Shown one piece after another: positions 13,165 through 24,787 of a stretch of 64,000 bases of DNA. Positions within the stretch are counted from its first letter, which is position 1, and every line of letters begins with the position of its first letter. The DNA is from Craspedostauros australis (lineage: Eukaryota > Bacillariophyta > Bacillariophyceae > Mastogloiales > Achnanthaceae), in assembly GCA_026770025.1 (NCBI GenBank), contig JAMXDE010000058.1, positions 186,001-250,000 on the forward strand, in the 5' to 3' direction. A program made the position numbers and the translations under genes. A model generated the notes under the pieces. It ran no database searches and had not been told where the DNA came from. It was given only the letters and a program-made list of their open reading frames with translations.

Positions 13165-13200
13165 CTATAATATAATATATACAACATATATATAATATAG
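13165..13200 (+). promoter_or_regulatory. TATA-rich core promoter candidate of MORN-1
   Basis: An uninterrupted AT run containing several TATAATAT/TATATATA units ends 40 bases before the MORN-1 ATG. It stands out against the roughly 50% GC background and is placed where a core promoter or short leader would lie. The assignment rests on position and composition only. Confidence 0.35.
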
Positions 13201-13239
13201 ATTGGCAGAGAGTGGAAAGTAAACCAATTGAGAGGAACG

Positions 13240-16200
13240 ATGGCGTCATCAGCAGCGATCGCGCCAAGGACCACGGCCACCAACAAGGGACGCAGGTTCA
13301 GCCTCGGAACCAGGAACAGGGAGTCCGGGGGTGCTGCAGGCAGAGACAGAGACAGAGGCAGGGAGAACAGCAGCAGGGACATCAACAGAGGCAAGTCCCC
13401 CACCAAGGGAGCCTCCTCTGCCGCAGCAGCAGCCGATGCCAGATCCAGGAGGTCCTCCAGGACGCTGGGCAGGACAGTCAACATCTCTCCAGAGCGGCAG
13501 ACTCCTCAGGAGAAGCAGGCGCAGGCGGACGCAGTGGCAAAGGCTCAGGAGAGAGCGCAGGCCAGGATCAGGGCCAGGAACAAGGCCAACAGCAGCAGCA
13601 TGACTAGCAGTAACGGCATTGGCAACAGCGCCAGCAACAACGCCAACACCAAAGGCAAGCACAGGTCTTCCTCACCCAGCAAGAGCGGAGCCGCGGAGGC
13701 AGCCGCAGCGATGGGCAGAACGGCCACCGTCTCGGCCACAGGGATCGTCATGACCAAGGTCTCGCGCTCTCAACCGGAGCTCAACGCGGCCGCCGTCATG
13801 AGCGCCAACGTCGCCGTGCTGCAGGACGCCAAGGTCAGGGCCGATCTGGGCATCAACGTGCACGGCAAGTGCCTGCGCCACCCCAACATGGACGTCTACC
13901 AGGTGCAGGCCACCATGTGCGCCTGCCAGCCCATCCAGATCTGCACCACCAACGCTGCCACCAACGCGGACGGCTCCAATACTGCGCCCACCGACGACTG
14001 CAGCGCACAGGCCAACCAACCAACCTGGGACCCCATCGCCGACTTCACCATCACGCCATGTCGCATCTGCGCCTCTGAGGAGGAGGCCGGTGGGGAGACC
14101 AGGATCCGACAGCGCAAGTCATTCGCGCAGGTCATTCGCCGCATTCAGTCTCTGCAGTCCGCAGGGGGTGGTCCGCCTCGTCCTGCTTGGAGCAACACGC
14201 AGCCTCGTCCGCCCACGGCGCCGCCACATCAATCGAACATCAATGCTGTCAGCAATAACAATACCAACAGCAACAACAACAACAACGACAAGGACCAACA
14301 GGCAGCCGAAAAGGAACTGGGCGAGAGGCTCAAGGAGCACCACAGCAAGCTCTGGTGGAAGGCCATGCTCAAGCGCTGCGATCAGGTCCACGGCTGGGCC
14401 CTGCGCCAGAAGGACGACGAGCAGAACCTGCTGCAGCAGCGCGTCGAGGAGGTAGAGGCCAAGCTCGTGGCCGCGAATGCCGCCAACGAATCCAACAACG
14501 ACATCACGGAGCAGTACAACAGGCTCAGCCACCACTTCCAGTCGCAAATACAGAAGCTGGAGCAGGTCGTCGATCACGTCACCATGGAGAAGGACGCCAC
14601 CATCTCAGGTCTCCAGGCAAAGCTCAAGGCCTACGAGGCCACCATAGAACGCCAGGCCACCGAGATCGAGTTCCTGCACGAGAAGTGCGACAAGCAGGAA
14701 AAGACCATCTCCAACGAACTGCGCATGATCAAGGCCATCGCGGTCAAGAGGGCCATGGCAGCGGCCACCAGCAATTCAAACCACGGCATCACGGCCGCCA
14801 ACAGCAACAGCAACAACCAAGGTCTCAACGGCAGCAGCCATCATTCCAGGTCCAAAAACAGGGACAAGTACAAGCACAAGCCGCGTCAGCGAAGATCCAA
14901 CTCCAGCAGCGGCAGCAACAACCACAACGCCAACAACCAATCCCTCAACAGATCATCCCACAGCAATACGCAGCTCCAGTTGCAGCAGCCGCAGCACCCC
15001 GGTGCCAAGCACAAGCACGCACTGCTGCATCAGTCCTCCAGCAACTTCTCAGCCTCCTCGGACTCATCGCAGACCAGCATGAGCACCAAGGGCCAGGACC
15101 TGCAAAGGGAGTTCCAGATGGACGCCGCCAGCAACAACAACTTGAATATGAACCTCAGTCTCAACGGTTCTGGAAGCATGGGAGGTGGAGAGGCACCGCC
15201 CATGCTGCCCAGGCGCAAAGTATCGGAGCAGATGCAATTCAACAACCGAACCCTTCCGGTGCAGACCGAGCTCGAGGAGGATGACAGCAACAACAACAAT
15301 CACATTATCAATGACAGCCACATTATCAATGACGACGCCGCCGCTGCCATCCTTGCCGCGCATTCTTCACCGGTGCCAGATCTCAGCGAGAGCCCGGAGG
15401 AGGATGAGCACACCGACGACGATGACAATCATGACAATGAGGATGATGAGGATGCCGACATCGACGACGACGACGTCGTTCCGAATTACGCCAATCACAT
15501 CATTGAACCTGCCGAGCACGACGATGACGAATTGGAACAATTGCACCGCCAGGAGCACGAAAGCACCAGCCATCACGAATCGTCGGAGGGCACTTCGTCC
15601 AGCGAATTGCAACGCCTTGGCAAAAACAGCGCATCGCAGGAACGTCTCGCCAGTCTCACGCCAGAGGATTTGGCGCTGTACCAAAAGCAGGATCACAACC
15701 TGCAGCAGCAGCAGCAGCAGAACGGTGCGTCCATGAATTCCGTCACCTCGGCCAATCGACCACCGCCTCCGCCACCGACGTCGTCATCCACATCGGCGGC
15801 CGCGTCAGCATCGGAGTGCCTCAACGCCATGAGCAAGAGCAACGGAACGCTCATGACGTCCACGTCCACCTACAGCGCCACGCCCGACGTCAACGGACAG
15901 CGCAAACTCGCATCCAACAAAAGTGCCAACAAAAAGTACCTGCAGCGACAGGCCTCCAAGAGCGAAGAAAATGACATTGACGATGACGACGAGGGCATGT
16001 ACAGCAAGCCGGCATCGGCCAAGTCATTCTTCTCCGCCAACTCCACATCGTCCAAGAGATCCAGCCGATCCAAGAGATCCGTCACGGACGGAGAGGCGTC
16101 GCCCAAGCCGGAGGCCAGCAACAAGGGAGGATGGCGGAAGAAGCTACAGAGCGCAACGCAGTACAACCAGATGGCCACCACCTTCGAACCATCCGAACGA

Positions 16201-18372
16201 CCGCAGCGCAGATCGATCTCCATCTCCATTCCTCAAAAATCGGACTCCGACAAGCAGAAATCATCCTCGAAGAAGAACGGACCCACCATCATGTCGGCAA
16301 TGTCACCCTACGCATCGGAGCCACGACGCGGTATCAAGCAGGTCTTCAACAAGATGAAATCCATCGCCAACAGACGCGGCAGCACGGGAAGCAACAACAG
16401 CAGCGGCAAGAACAACAGCAAGCACAGCACCGGAAGCGGCAACATCAACAATTCGGCGCATAACGGCAGCAGCAACTCCGAAATCTCATTCACGCCGGAA
16501 TTCCCGGTGCTGCAGGCGCAACAACAACACTCGCAGGAGATCCAGTTCAACGGCAGCAACGAAATGAATTACTTCCACACCGACGAGCAGCCGATTCAGA
16601 ACGATCCCTTGCTCAAGGAGGCCATGAAGGAGATTCAGCAAAATCCGGCCGTTGGCAAGACCATCATGGAGGAACCCGAAGACGAGGAGGATTGGGACAT
16701 GAGCGAGGCAGAGCTCGGTGGAGTGCTGTCCGGGCAGCAGTACCTCGAGGTCAACCGCGGTGGCAACATTTCACCTGTCAGCGCATTGACCACCGGTTCC
16801 TACCTCCTTGACAAGGGCGGCAAGATGATGGATGACGAAAATGACGGCGGCCCGCACAAGGGTTTGAGGGAGGCCGCCTTCACCAAGCGACTGCCGCTCG
16901 AGGAGGACTTTATTTCCGATGATGACGAAGATGAGGACGGGGATGAGATGGAGAATGGCGACAACGATGGCGATCACCTCCATCATCAGCAACATCTTCA
17001 CGCTTCGGCTGGTTACCAGCAAAATGGTCAAATGATTCCGCAGGACAACGACCCCTACTACGGCAGCGGAACCCCGGTCGTCGATGACCAACAGTACCAG
17101 GAGCATATCGACAGCTTCAACCGCAGTCTCGGCCACACGCAGAATTTCAACCAGAACTACAACAACAGGAGCTCGAAGAGCCTGTTTGCGCAGCACCAGA
17201 AATCGTACACCACCTCACCGCAGCAACAGCAGAGGCGCAAGCAGCCACGCAACTCCGGCGGAAAATTCTCACCCAACGGCACGTCCTTCAAATCCATTCT
17301 CAGCACTTCCGGCCACCGCTCCGACCACGCCAATGGCATGATGAAGTCCAAAGTCCAGAACAATGGCGGCGTGACATTTTCCCACCGTCAGCCACCGCAG
17401 CCCCAGCGATCCACCAGGGCGCATCCCAACCCCCCGCGACGCACCACCAGTCGCGAGAAGAAGCACAAGCGCACCTACACCGTCAAGAGCCAGATCGTCC
17501 ACGACAAGTACGGAGATGGCGGCGAGTACACCGGCACTGTGTCTGTCGATGAAAACCTCCCGCATGGCTACGGCAAGATGCAGTACGAGAATGACCGTCA
17601 GTACGAAGGTGACTGGAAGGATGGAAGATGGTACGTGGCAATTTCGTGTTTGTGTGCTGGTGCTGCGTGACGTATTTGGACTGATTCATTGATGTGTTTG
17701 GGCTGATTGGTGACAGGAATGTGGAGGCAGCGCATAAACCCACATGGATGTCGTCTGCTCTGTCTTCTGCGCAGTGCAAAGCAGTCGTTGACCAATCGAA
17801 TGCCCCACTACTTCGACTGGAATCAGCGTTGCATGCACGATGCCAATCAATCTCGCAATGATCAACTTGCTCACCCTTGCATTTGGCCATCATCACTGCC
17901 TGCAACCCAAAATACACTCCGCACCCATCCGGTTCTCTCAATACTCGTATTCAGGCACGGATTCGGTCGCTGGATGAATCCAAACGGCGACTGTTACGAA
18001 GGCACGTTCGTGTACGATGCCCGCCACGGCAGCGGAACCTACACATGGAAGAATGGCAACGTGTACGAAGGTGATTTCTTCGAGGACAAACGCCAAGGCA
18101 ACGGCAAGTTCCTGTTCGCCAACGGCAACACGTACGATGGAGAATTCGTGAACGGTGTGTTTGAAGGCCTCGGACGGTACGAATTCGAGGGCGGCTTCTA
18201 CGAAGGCCAATGGAAGTCCGGCCGTTACCATGGCAAGGGCCTGCTCCTGTTCACCGATGGCAGCAGCTACAAGGGTGACTTCAAGGACGGGGTGGCACAC
18301 GGTCGTGGACAGGAGACAGACGCTCAAGGTGGCATCCGATCAGGATACTGGAAGGAGGGCATCGCGATTTAG
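13240..18372 (+). CDS. MORN-repeat protein 1 with coiled coil (2 exons)
   Basis: Exons are 13240-17630 and 17955-18372. The 324-nt intron has GTACGT/TTCAG ends and splits a TGG codon, giving WKDGRW-HGFGRW and about 1602 residues. The ATG at 13240 is the first in frame. Residues 1-200 are basic and Ser/Ala-rich. A Cys/His cluster at about 210-285 (GKCLRHPNMD, CACQP, CRICAS) shares the C-x-(R/K)-H-P core with MORN-2. A coiled coil lies at about 365-510, followed by long Asn/Ser/Asp-rich disorder. Seven to eight MORN repeats (YEGDW, YEGTF, YDGEF, YEGQW, YKGDF with HG-x-G cores) end the protein. MORN arrays usually bind lipids or proteins and act as membrane-cytoskeleton scaffolds; the specific role here is unknown. 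It converges on MORN-2, a paralogue. Confidence 0.9.
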
Positions 18373-18693
18373 ACAGTCGCATCCACGCAGCACTCGAAAT
18401 GGATTCCCAATTGTTCTTGAAACCCAACAGCAACAACCCAACTCATAAGAAGATGTTCAAATAGTGATAAAACAAATGTTTTTTGTCAACTTGGTACGTC
18501 GCTGTGTAGCGTTTGTCAGAACGAGTGTGGTGCATGGCATGTCCTCACAGAGATGGAACTGGGTTCGAGACAACGAGCGCCCTCGAACTGCAATCCTCGC
18601 CCGAAAGTGAAGCATGTGTTGACCAATGGATACTACTGTAGATAAAGATATGTGCGGCATCCTGTGCGTACATTGCATTGCGTTGCGCGCTCG
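18373..18693. other. shared 3' region between convergent MORN-1 and MORN-2
   Basis: Only about 320 bases separate the two stop codons, so both 3' UTRs and polyadenylation sites must lie here. I see no gene and no clear hairpin. Confidence 0.5.
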
Positions 18694-21673
18694 TTAACGA
18701 ATGGGCTCATCATCGATCCACTGTCCCTCGTGGCGGATCTTGCCGTTGGGGTATGTTTCCATGCCACGTCCGTGCGCCATTCCATTTCTCCATTCGCCCT
18801 TGTAGCGACGGCCATCCTCCCACGTGCAGGTCCCGAATCCGTCGTAGCGTCCGTCCTTCCAGGAACCGACGTACTGGCCACCATCGGAGAATGTGTAGGA
18901 ACCATGGCCTTCGCGCTGGCCGTTGACGAATTCTCCGTCGTAGATGGCGCCGTCCGGCCATGTGAACTTGCCCTTGCCGTGCCTCTTGTCCTCGCTGAAC
19001 ATTCCGTCGTACACGCGGCCATCATGCCAGCGGTAGACACCACGACCGTGTCTTTGATCGAACTTGTATTCTCCCTCGTAGCTGTCGCCGTTGGAGAAGC
19101 TGGCTCGGCCATATCCATGCCAGCGACCGTGACGCCTGTTGAATTCGCACCAATTGATTTTTGATGAATTGATTGTGATTGATGCATCGCCACGGAAAGA
19201 CAGCAACAATAGAAGAAGACAAATACAGCGTGTGAGTGAAACGCACATGCGCGCATACCATACAAATATAGAACCACAGAGAATGATAACGAACGTACCA
19301 ATCTCCTTCATAGACACGACCATCTTCTTCGTAGATCATGCGTCCCAAACCATGGGGCATGCCGGTGGTACGCAGGACGACTCCTGTGTAGACTCCCTTG
19401 TCGCCGTATGGGTCGAGGAGAGGTTGGTTGACGACCTTCTGACGATCCTCTCCGTAGGTGGAGGAGGCGACTGTCTGTCCCAGACTGCGGTTATCATCCT
19501 CCATCATCATGGTGCTCATGACGTTGTTGTTGTTGTTGTTGTTGTTGTTGTCGTTGGGGGCGCTGGTTGCGTTGGGGGCTGGTCGTGGGTCCATGTGCTC
19601 GTCGGCATCGTCATTGTCCCGGATCTTGGGTGTGAAGGTGTCGGAGACCAGCTTGTTGTTGGGATCATCGTTGTTGCCGTCGCCGCCATCATCTGCTGCG
19701 CCACGCATGGCCGCACTTCGATCGAGCGCAGCACCGCCCTTTGGATCGAGGGTTCCCATGGTGCCCATGGTGATGTTCTCTGCCAATGGCACGGTGGGTG
19801 GGACGTCATTCTCAAGCGAGAGCATGGAGGGGACTCCGCCTTCCATATCGCTATTTTTGTTGTTGTTGATCTTGGCACCGCCATTGTTGTTGTGGTAATC
19901 CTGGTTGCGGAGCTGTGACTGCGGTGCGTCGGCAAGCATGGCCGGTGTGTCCTGGCGTGGCAATCCATCCGGCTTTTTCTTTTCGAAGGTCCTGGCAGGC
20001 TTGGAATTGAACTGGTCCATGGTCTCCCTCGCCATGTTGCCTTCATCTTCATCGTCATCGTCATCATCATCGTCATCGGGTGATGGCAGGTCCTTGTTCT
20101 TCTTGAGCTTGCCCTCGAGCTTGAATTCGAAGGGTGCCTTTTCCTTGTCGTCGCTGTTGCTTTCCTTGTTGTAATTGTTGTTGTTGTTGTTGTCATTGGA
20201 GAGGGTGGTGGCCGCGGATAGCTGGAGGGCGAGAATCTCATCCTTGTGGGTCTGGATCTGCGTTTCTGCCCGCTGTAGCTTGTGGTTGGCAGCCTGCAGC
20301 TCCCTCTGCGCCTGCTCCATCTGCAGACGTAAGTTGGTGGCATCCTGCTGCGCCTGGGCGAGCTGATGCTGCAGGGCTCCGTACTGATCCTGCGCCTTCT
20401 TCTCGGCCTGCAAGGACGCCAGCTGCATCTGCTGGTCCGCCTGCGACTTTGCCTGCTCGATCTTGGACTGCAGCAGGGCGTTCTCGATGGCCTTCTCCTG
20501 GATGGTGAGGGCCTGCGACTCCACCTTGACGCGCAGCTTGGCCAGGTCCTCCTGCGTGGACTTGAGCATGGTGTCCTGCATGGCCTGCATGCGCTGGAAG
20601 AGCATGGGATCCGGTCCGCCGGGAGGCGCGTGGTGGGGCGGGTAGGGGCCGGGGGCACCGTAGGCCGTGTGCGGTTGCATGTGGCCTGGGTGGTGATGCG
20701 GGTGGTGCGGCTGATGCGGCTGAGGGTAGGCTCCGTAGGGATTGTGGGCGTGGCTGGGATGGTGCGGCGGAACCGGCGCTCCGTTGGGATTGGTGGCGGA
20801 GCTGTTGGCGGACCTGGAGGAGGCCGACCCCGGCGGCGCGGGCGAGGCGCTGGTGGGGGGCGCACCGGGAGCGGGCGGGGCGTTGGGCGGGTATCCCGGG
20901 TAGGCGGCCGAGTGGGAGGCAGGGGGGGCACCGTAGGGAGAGGGGGCGTAGGGCGACGGCGGAGGGTGCGAGTGGGAGTGCTGCGTCATGGGCAGGCCGG
21001 TGGCTGGGTTGTAGTAGGGGTTCTGCTGCTGGTGCGGGTGCGTGCCCGGGACCATGGCGCCCGGCATGACCTGGGAGCCGGCATGCGATGGCTGCACGCT
21101 GTTGCTGATGCTGCCCGCGCCCTCCTGCGAGTGGCCTCCGATGGAGGAGGCGTCCGCGGCTGAGGAGTTGCTGTGCGCGGCCACGATGGTGTCTGCCGGT
21201 TTGGGCATGCCGTTGCTGCCGTTGGTCATGCCGTTGGTCATGCCGTTGGTGGTTGTGAGGGCAGAGTGCATGGGAGCAACCTCCTGCGGAGGAGCAGGCA
21301 TCTGAGAGGACACGGCGGCGTCCTTGAGCGCCTGCTGCTTCTGCTGCTGATCCAGCTGCTGCAGCTGGCGATCGAGCTCCGCCTTGCGCTTCTTGAGGAT
21401 GAGCTGGTTCTTGCGGTACTCGGCGTCGCACTCCGGACAGGACTCCCGCTGGTAGACGTCGCCGTTCTTCTCCTGGCGCAGCATCACGTGGGGGTGCTTG
21501 GTGCAGCTGCCGTCCGAGCTCATGATGGCGATCGTGCGGATGCTGCCGTCTCCCACGGTGTAGCCGTCGTCATCTTGGTGCTCGTTGTTCGCGATGTCCT
21601 CGTTCAGCAGGATGTTGCTTCCCATCCCGCTGTTCAGGCCGTCGTTCAGGTAGTTCAGCTTGTCCAGCGACAT
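18694..21673 (-). CDS. MORN-repeat protein 2 with coiled coil (2 exons)
   Basis: Exons are 21673-19299 and 19135-18694; the 163-nt intron has GTACGT/AACAG ends, splits a TGG codon and gives about 938 residues (YEGDW-RHGRWHGYG across the junction). Near residue 55-80 is a Cys/His motif, GSCTKHPHV then CPEC, sharing its core with MORN-1. A charged helix follows (KNQLILKKRKAELDRQLQQL). Residues about 140-340 are Pro/His/Gly-rich. A coiled coil rich in Gln and Ala covers about 350-490. Asp/Asn-rich disorder precedes seven full MORN repeats and a partial eighth, of the same number and order as in MORN-1. Likely a membrane- or cytoskeleton-associated scaffold. The start is an ATG with no in-frame upstream rival. 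The gene is divergent from the PRCC-like gene. Confidence 0.9.
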
Positions 21674-22402
21674 CTTGCTTCTTCACCTATGGACTGCTTC
21701 TTCTCTCCTCTCTATTGTTACAATAGAATATATTATAATAGAATGCTAATGATAACAATGGTGATAACAATGGTGATAACAGCAAGAATGCAACCACGGT
21801 GCAATTTGTGTTTTCTTGCTCCACTTCCGCTTTCTTGGTTTTTCTTCTTGCTTCTTGCTTCTCTTGCCTCTTCTTGGTTTGCGCGCGCACTCTGTTCCGT
21901 TTCCAGTTTTTGTCCGTGCTGGGCTTCTTGCTCTCGCACAAACGCTAATACACGAGTCCACGTACCGACTCCACCAGGACTCGGTCACTCACATTCATTT
22001 TGCGCGCATTTCTTGGTCGATGACTGTGTGTGGACAATTTTTGAAATAATGTCTCATGCGACATCTACTGCGACTTCTATCCAACCGTGACATTCTATCC
22101 AGTCGTGCGGTTTCACGTTTCATGGGTAGGTTCCTGTGCTTCTTTCCGTCATAGCAACACCAACCAACCTCTCCTTCGTTCTTGTCATCGAACACGCGCA
22201 CATGTGAGTATCTTCACTTCCACCACCCGTACTCACAACTGCAGATCGTACCACCAACAGAGCATCCGACATCATACCCACGCTCCTGCATAGAGTAGTG
22301 CACATAGTATTCTGTAATATATTCTATTCTGCAACATCCAGCATACTGAATACCAATACTATATACCAAGTGTCAGAAGCAGAAGGAGTCGAAGCAGCAA
22401 AG
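21674..22402. other. divergent promoter region between MORN-2 and the PRCC-like gene
   Basis: About 730 bases separate two head-to-head start codons. There are AT-rich patches near 21718-21780 (with three copies of a ggtgataacaat-like unit) and near 22315-22372 (atattctattctg, atactatatacc), each 30-90 bases before one of the genes. No gene is supported. Confidence 0.5.
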
Positions 22403-23719
22403 ATGGACTTGATTGGAGGTTACAACTCATCGGGTGATGACAGCAGCCAGGATGGCGGTCCAGCAGTTGCCACGAGCACCAATGCAAAGGCAAAGCAGGC
22501 GACGAAGAGTCCAGCCAAGGGCAACTCTGCCAAGGTCTCCAAGAAGGGGAAGAAGATCCTCTCCTTGACTTCCGTGCTGCCCAAGCACATCATGGAACGC
22601 CTCACCAGGAGCCAGGCCAGAGGAGGGGCCTATGACACGGACAGCGACAGTGACAGCGAGGATGGTGTCAAGTCAGCGCCTGTATCTGGCAACAACAAAG
22701 CCAATACCAACAAGAGTAACACCAAGAGTAACAACAAAGGCAAGCAGACAAAGAGTAACAACAAGAGCAACAACAAAGGCAAGTCAGGCGACATGCATGA
22801 TCAAGATGCGGGCTTGAACTCCTTCCTCCAGGAGCTCTCTTCCGCGGCCAAATCGGATGGAAAGAAGGATGACAAATCGGCGGCCAACAATGCGCCCACG
22901 GTTCTGGGTGCAGCCTTCGTCACGTCCACCACTGAGACCATCGTACGATCCGCCAAGTCTGCTGTGGTGGACATTCATGGTGGATCGTCCAGCACCAAGT
23001 CAACAGCAAAGGCAAAAGCATCAGGCGTCAAGGTTTCGACGGTGGGCAGCGACGATGGTTCGGACGGTGACAGCGATAGCAGCAGTGATAGTGATAGTGA
23101 TAGTGATAGCGATAGCAGCAGCGACAGTGATGATGGAGCCAAGGACAAGGTCACGCCGATGTTCAGCAAGTCCAGCGCGGGAGCACGAGCACCGGCTCCA
23201 AGACCCTCCTCCGTCAAGAGCGGAGCCAGCAAATCATCGAGGAGCATCTCCGTCAAGGCCGCGCCACGATCGAGATCCTCGGTCCCAACACCAAGGTCAA
23301 TGCCCGCACCCCCGCCGCCTGCACCATCGATCCGCCCATCCCACCAACACAGCCACGCACAAGCCGCGCAAGGCAGAAAGATGAATTCGAAAAAGGCCCG
23401 CAAACGACAGATGGAGGCCATGCTGCGACAGGGCAACGTCTCCGGCATCCAATCCGACATCAACCTGCAGGGCCACGACTCCTCCCACTACCACCTTCCC
23501 ACCGAGGACGAACAACAGCAGCAGTACAACGCCCACGGCATCCAGAACGTCGACGTCAGCATGTACCGCGACCAGCAGGAAGGCAAGCACTCCAACACCA
23601 ACCAGCTCACTCATCTCATGGCGAACGCCGTCGCCTTGGAGACCACGCGATTGCAGAATCCAAAGAAGGACACCAGCAAGATCAACAGGGCGTCCGCCAA
23701 GCGCAAGTATGGTTGGTAG
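22403..23719 (+). CDS. PRCC-like nuclear protein
   Basis: The protein is about 438 residues if the ATG in MDLIGGYNSSGDD is used; that start matches the usual beginning of PRCC-family proteins (a short hydrophobic Y-x-S-S-D/E-D opening). Residues about 20-75 are Lys/Ser-rich, then Asn/Lys-rich repeats, then a Ser-Asp tract (about 215-250) and a Pro-rich stretch. The C-terminal 60 residues carry the recognisable part: GKHSNTNQLTHLMANAVALE followed by a basic RASAKRKYGW end, comparable to the KH-x-ITYLIHQA and KYGF ending of human PRCC. Family members are nuclear and associated with splicing and mitotic checkpoint control. The gene is intronless and head-to-head with MORN-2. The family call rests on short terminal motifs. 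Confidence 0.7.
   Translation: MDLIGGYNSSGDDSSQDGGPAVATSTNAKAKQATKSPAKGNSAKVSKKGKKILSLTSVLPKHIMERLTRSQARGGAYDTDSDSDSEDGVKSAPVSGNNKANTNKSNTKSNNKGKQTKSNNKSNNKGKSGDMHDQDAGLNSFLQELSSAAKSDGKKDDKSAANNAPTVLGAAFVTSTTETIVRSAKSAVVDIHGGSSSTKSTAKAKASGVKVSTVGSDDGSDGDSDSSSDSDSDSDSDSSSDSDDGAKDKVTPMFSKSSAGARAPAPRPSSVKSGASKSSRSISVKAAPRSRSSVPTPRSMPAPPPPAPSIRPSHQHSHAQAAQGRKMNSKKARKRQMEAMLRQGNVSGIQSDINLQGHDSSHYHLPTEDEQQQQYNAHGIQNVDVSMYRDQQEGKHSNTNQLTHLMANAVALETTRLQNPKKDTSKINRASAKRKYGW
23080..23130 (+). repeat. Ser-Asp coding microsatellite in the PRCC-like gene
   Basis: Repeated AGTGAT/AGCGAT units encode a Ser-Asp tract of about 20 residues, a typical acidic casein-kinase-2-type stretch. The near-perfect units around 23088-23112 could be variable in length. 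Confidence 0.75.
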
Positions 23720-24787
23720 CGACAACAGAACGCAGCACAACGCAACATGACATTACATATCATGGCGTGGCATGGCGTGAGCCTACTCGTAGTGTGATGT
23801 GCTAGTGGAGTATAATAGAATAGAGTACTGCAATGCTCTACTCTGAGGAGCAACATCCTTGTCTATTGACAGAGCATTGCGCTCTGCTTTTCTTGCGATG
23901 CAACGCATTTGGTGGACACAGAACGGCCTGTTCGTGGTTGCGAGCAAAGTACCCAACACAATTCCTGTCTGCCCTTCCACCCTGCAGCGGAATCACTCGG
24001 GTGTCATCCGGACATTCCGCATGATACAATTTGTTCTTTCCGTCATTTTCGTTTCCGAACAATCAGTCCTTCAGGCTTGCAAAGACCTCGTCACACTATT
24101 CGCGAGACACTACTACTCGTGAGCGTACTCCGACGTGGCAGCGTACCTTTGCACCGCATTTGATTGTCGTTGCTGTGGTGGCATCCTCCTTGTTGATCAT
24201 TCTTGGTGGAAACAGAGGATTCATCCCTTCGCCACCCTCATCCTCTTCTTTCTTCATTCACCTCCGCCATTCGCGACGACCAGGCAGGCAACCGAGAGGC
24301 AGGCAGAACCAACACCCCCACCAGTCTCCAGCAACGCCAACCGCACAGGCGAAGCATCCGTACCAGAACAGCCACAACCATCGCATCGTCACAAGGCCAA
24401 GCAACACAAAGACAGCGGAGGGAAGGCGCGTTTGCAGTTGGAATTGTGTTTGTATTTGCATTCGTGCGATCTTGGTGGAGAGGAGTGCGGACATCGGAGA
24501 GCTCTGAGTGCCATCGGTGTTGTCGAGAGAGCAGCATTGAAGGCAAGGTAGTCTGCTTGGACATACATACACCTTCAGAGGCATAGTTGAGACCCGACAT
24601 CTTCCCATCCAGGAGGGGTGATTTCGGACAGGCTATACTACCGCTGTCTAGAGACTACAGCAACAGATCGGAGTGTTGTCAGAGCACTCAGCCACTCTCC
24701 TCTGTCAGACTCTGTCATATAATACTCTGCAGGAGTGGAGTAAACAGAGAGTGGCTACAGAGTTGATACAGAGTGGATACAGAGACC
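23720..24787. other. intergenic region between the PRCC-like gene and MORN-3
   Basis: Roughly 1.07 kb between two plus-strand genes. Short overlapping open frames on both strands show no domain. The 150 bases before MORN-3 contain repeated GAGTGG/AGAGT units. No gene is supported. Confidence 0.45.

Larger units (their letters stand above)
8789..13239. other. long intergenic region between divergent chitin synthase and MORN-1
   Basis: This 4.45 kb stretch separates two divergently transcribed genes. Open frames up to about 215 codons occur on both strands, but they overlap each other, show no domain or targeting signal, and are full of simple repeats, so I call none of them. It holds a GTGTGA tract just upstream of the chitin synthase start, a TGCCTT/TGCCTG hexamer tract near 9064-9123, an ACTC tract near 9833-9850, a GAAACA tract near 11195-11222 and a GATT-rich tract near 12970-13012. 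The end next to MORN-1 is strongly AT-rich. Confidence 0.45.
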
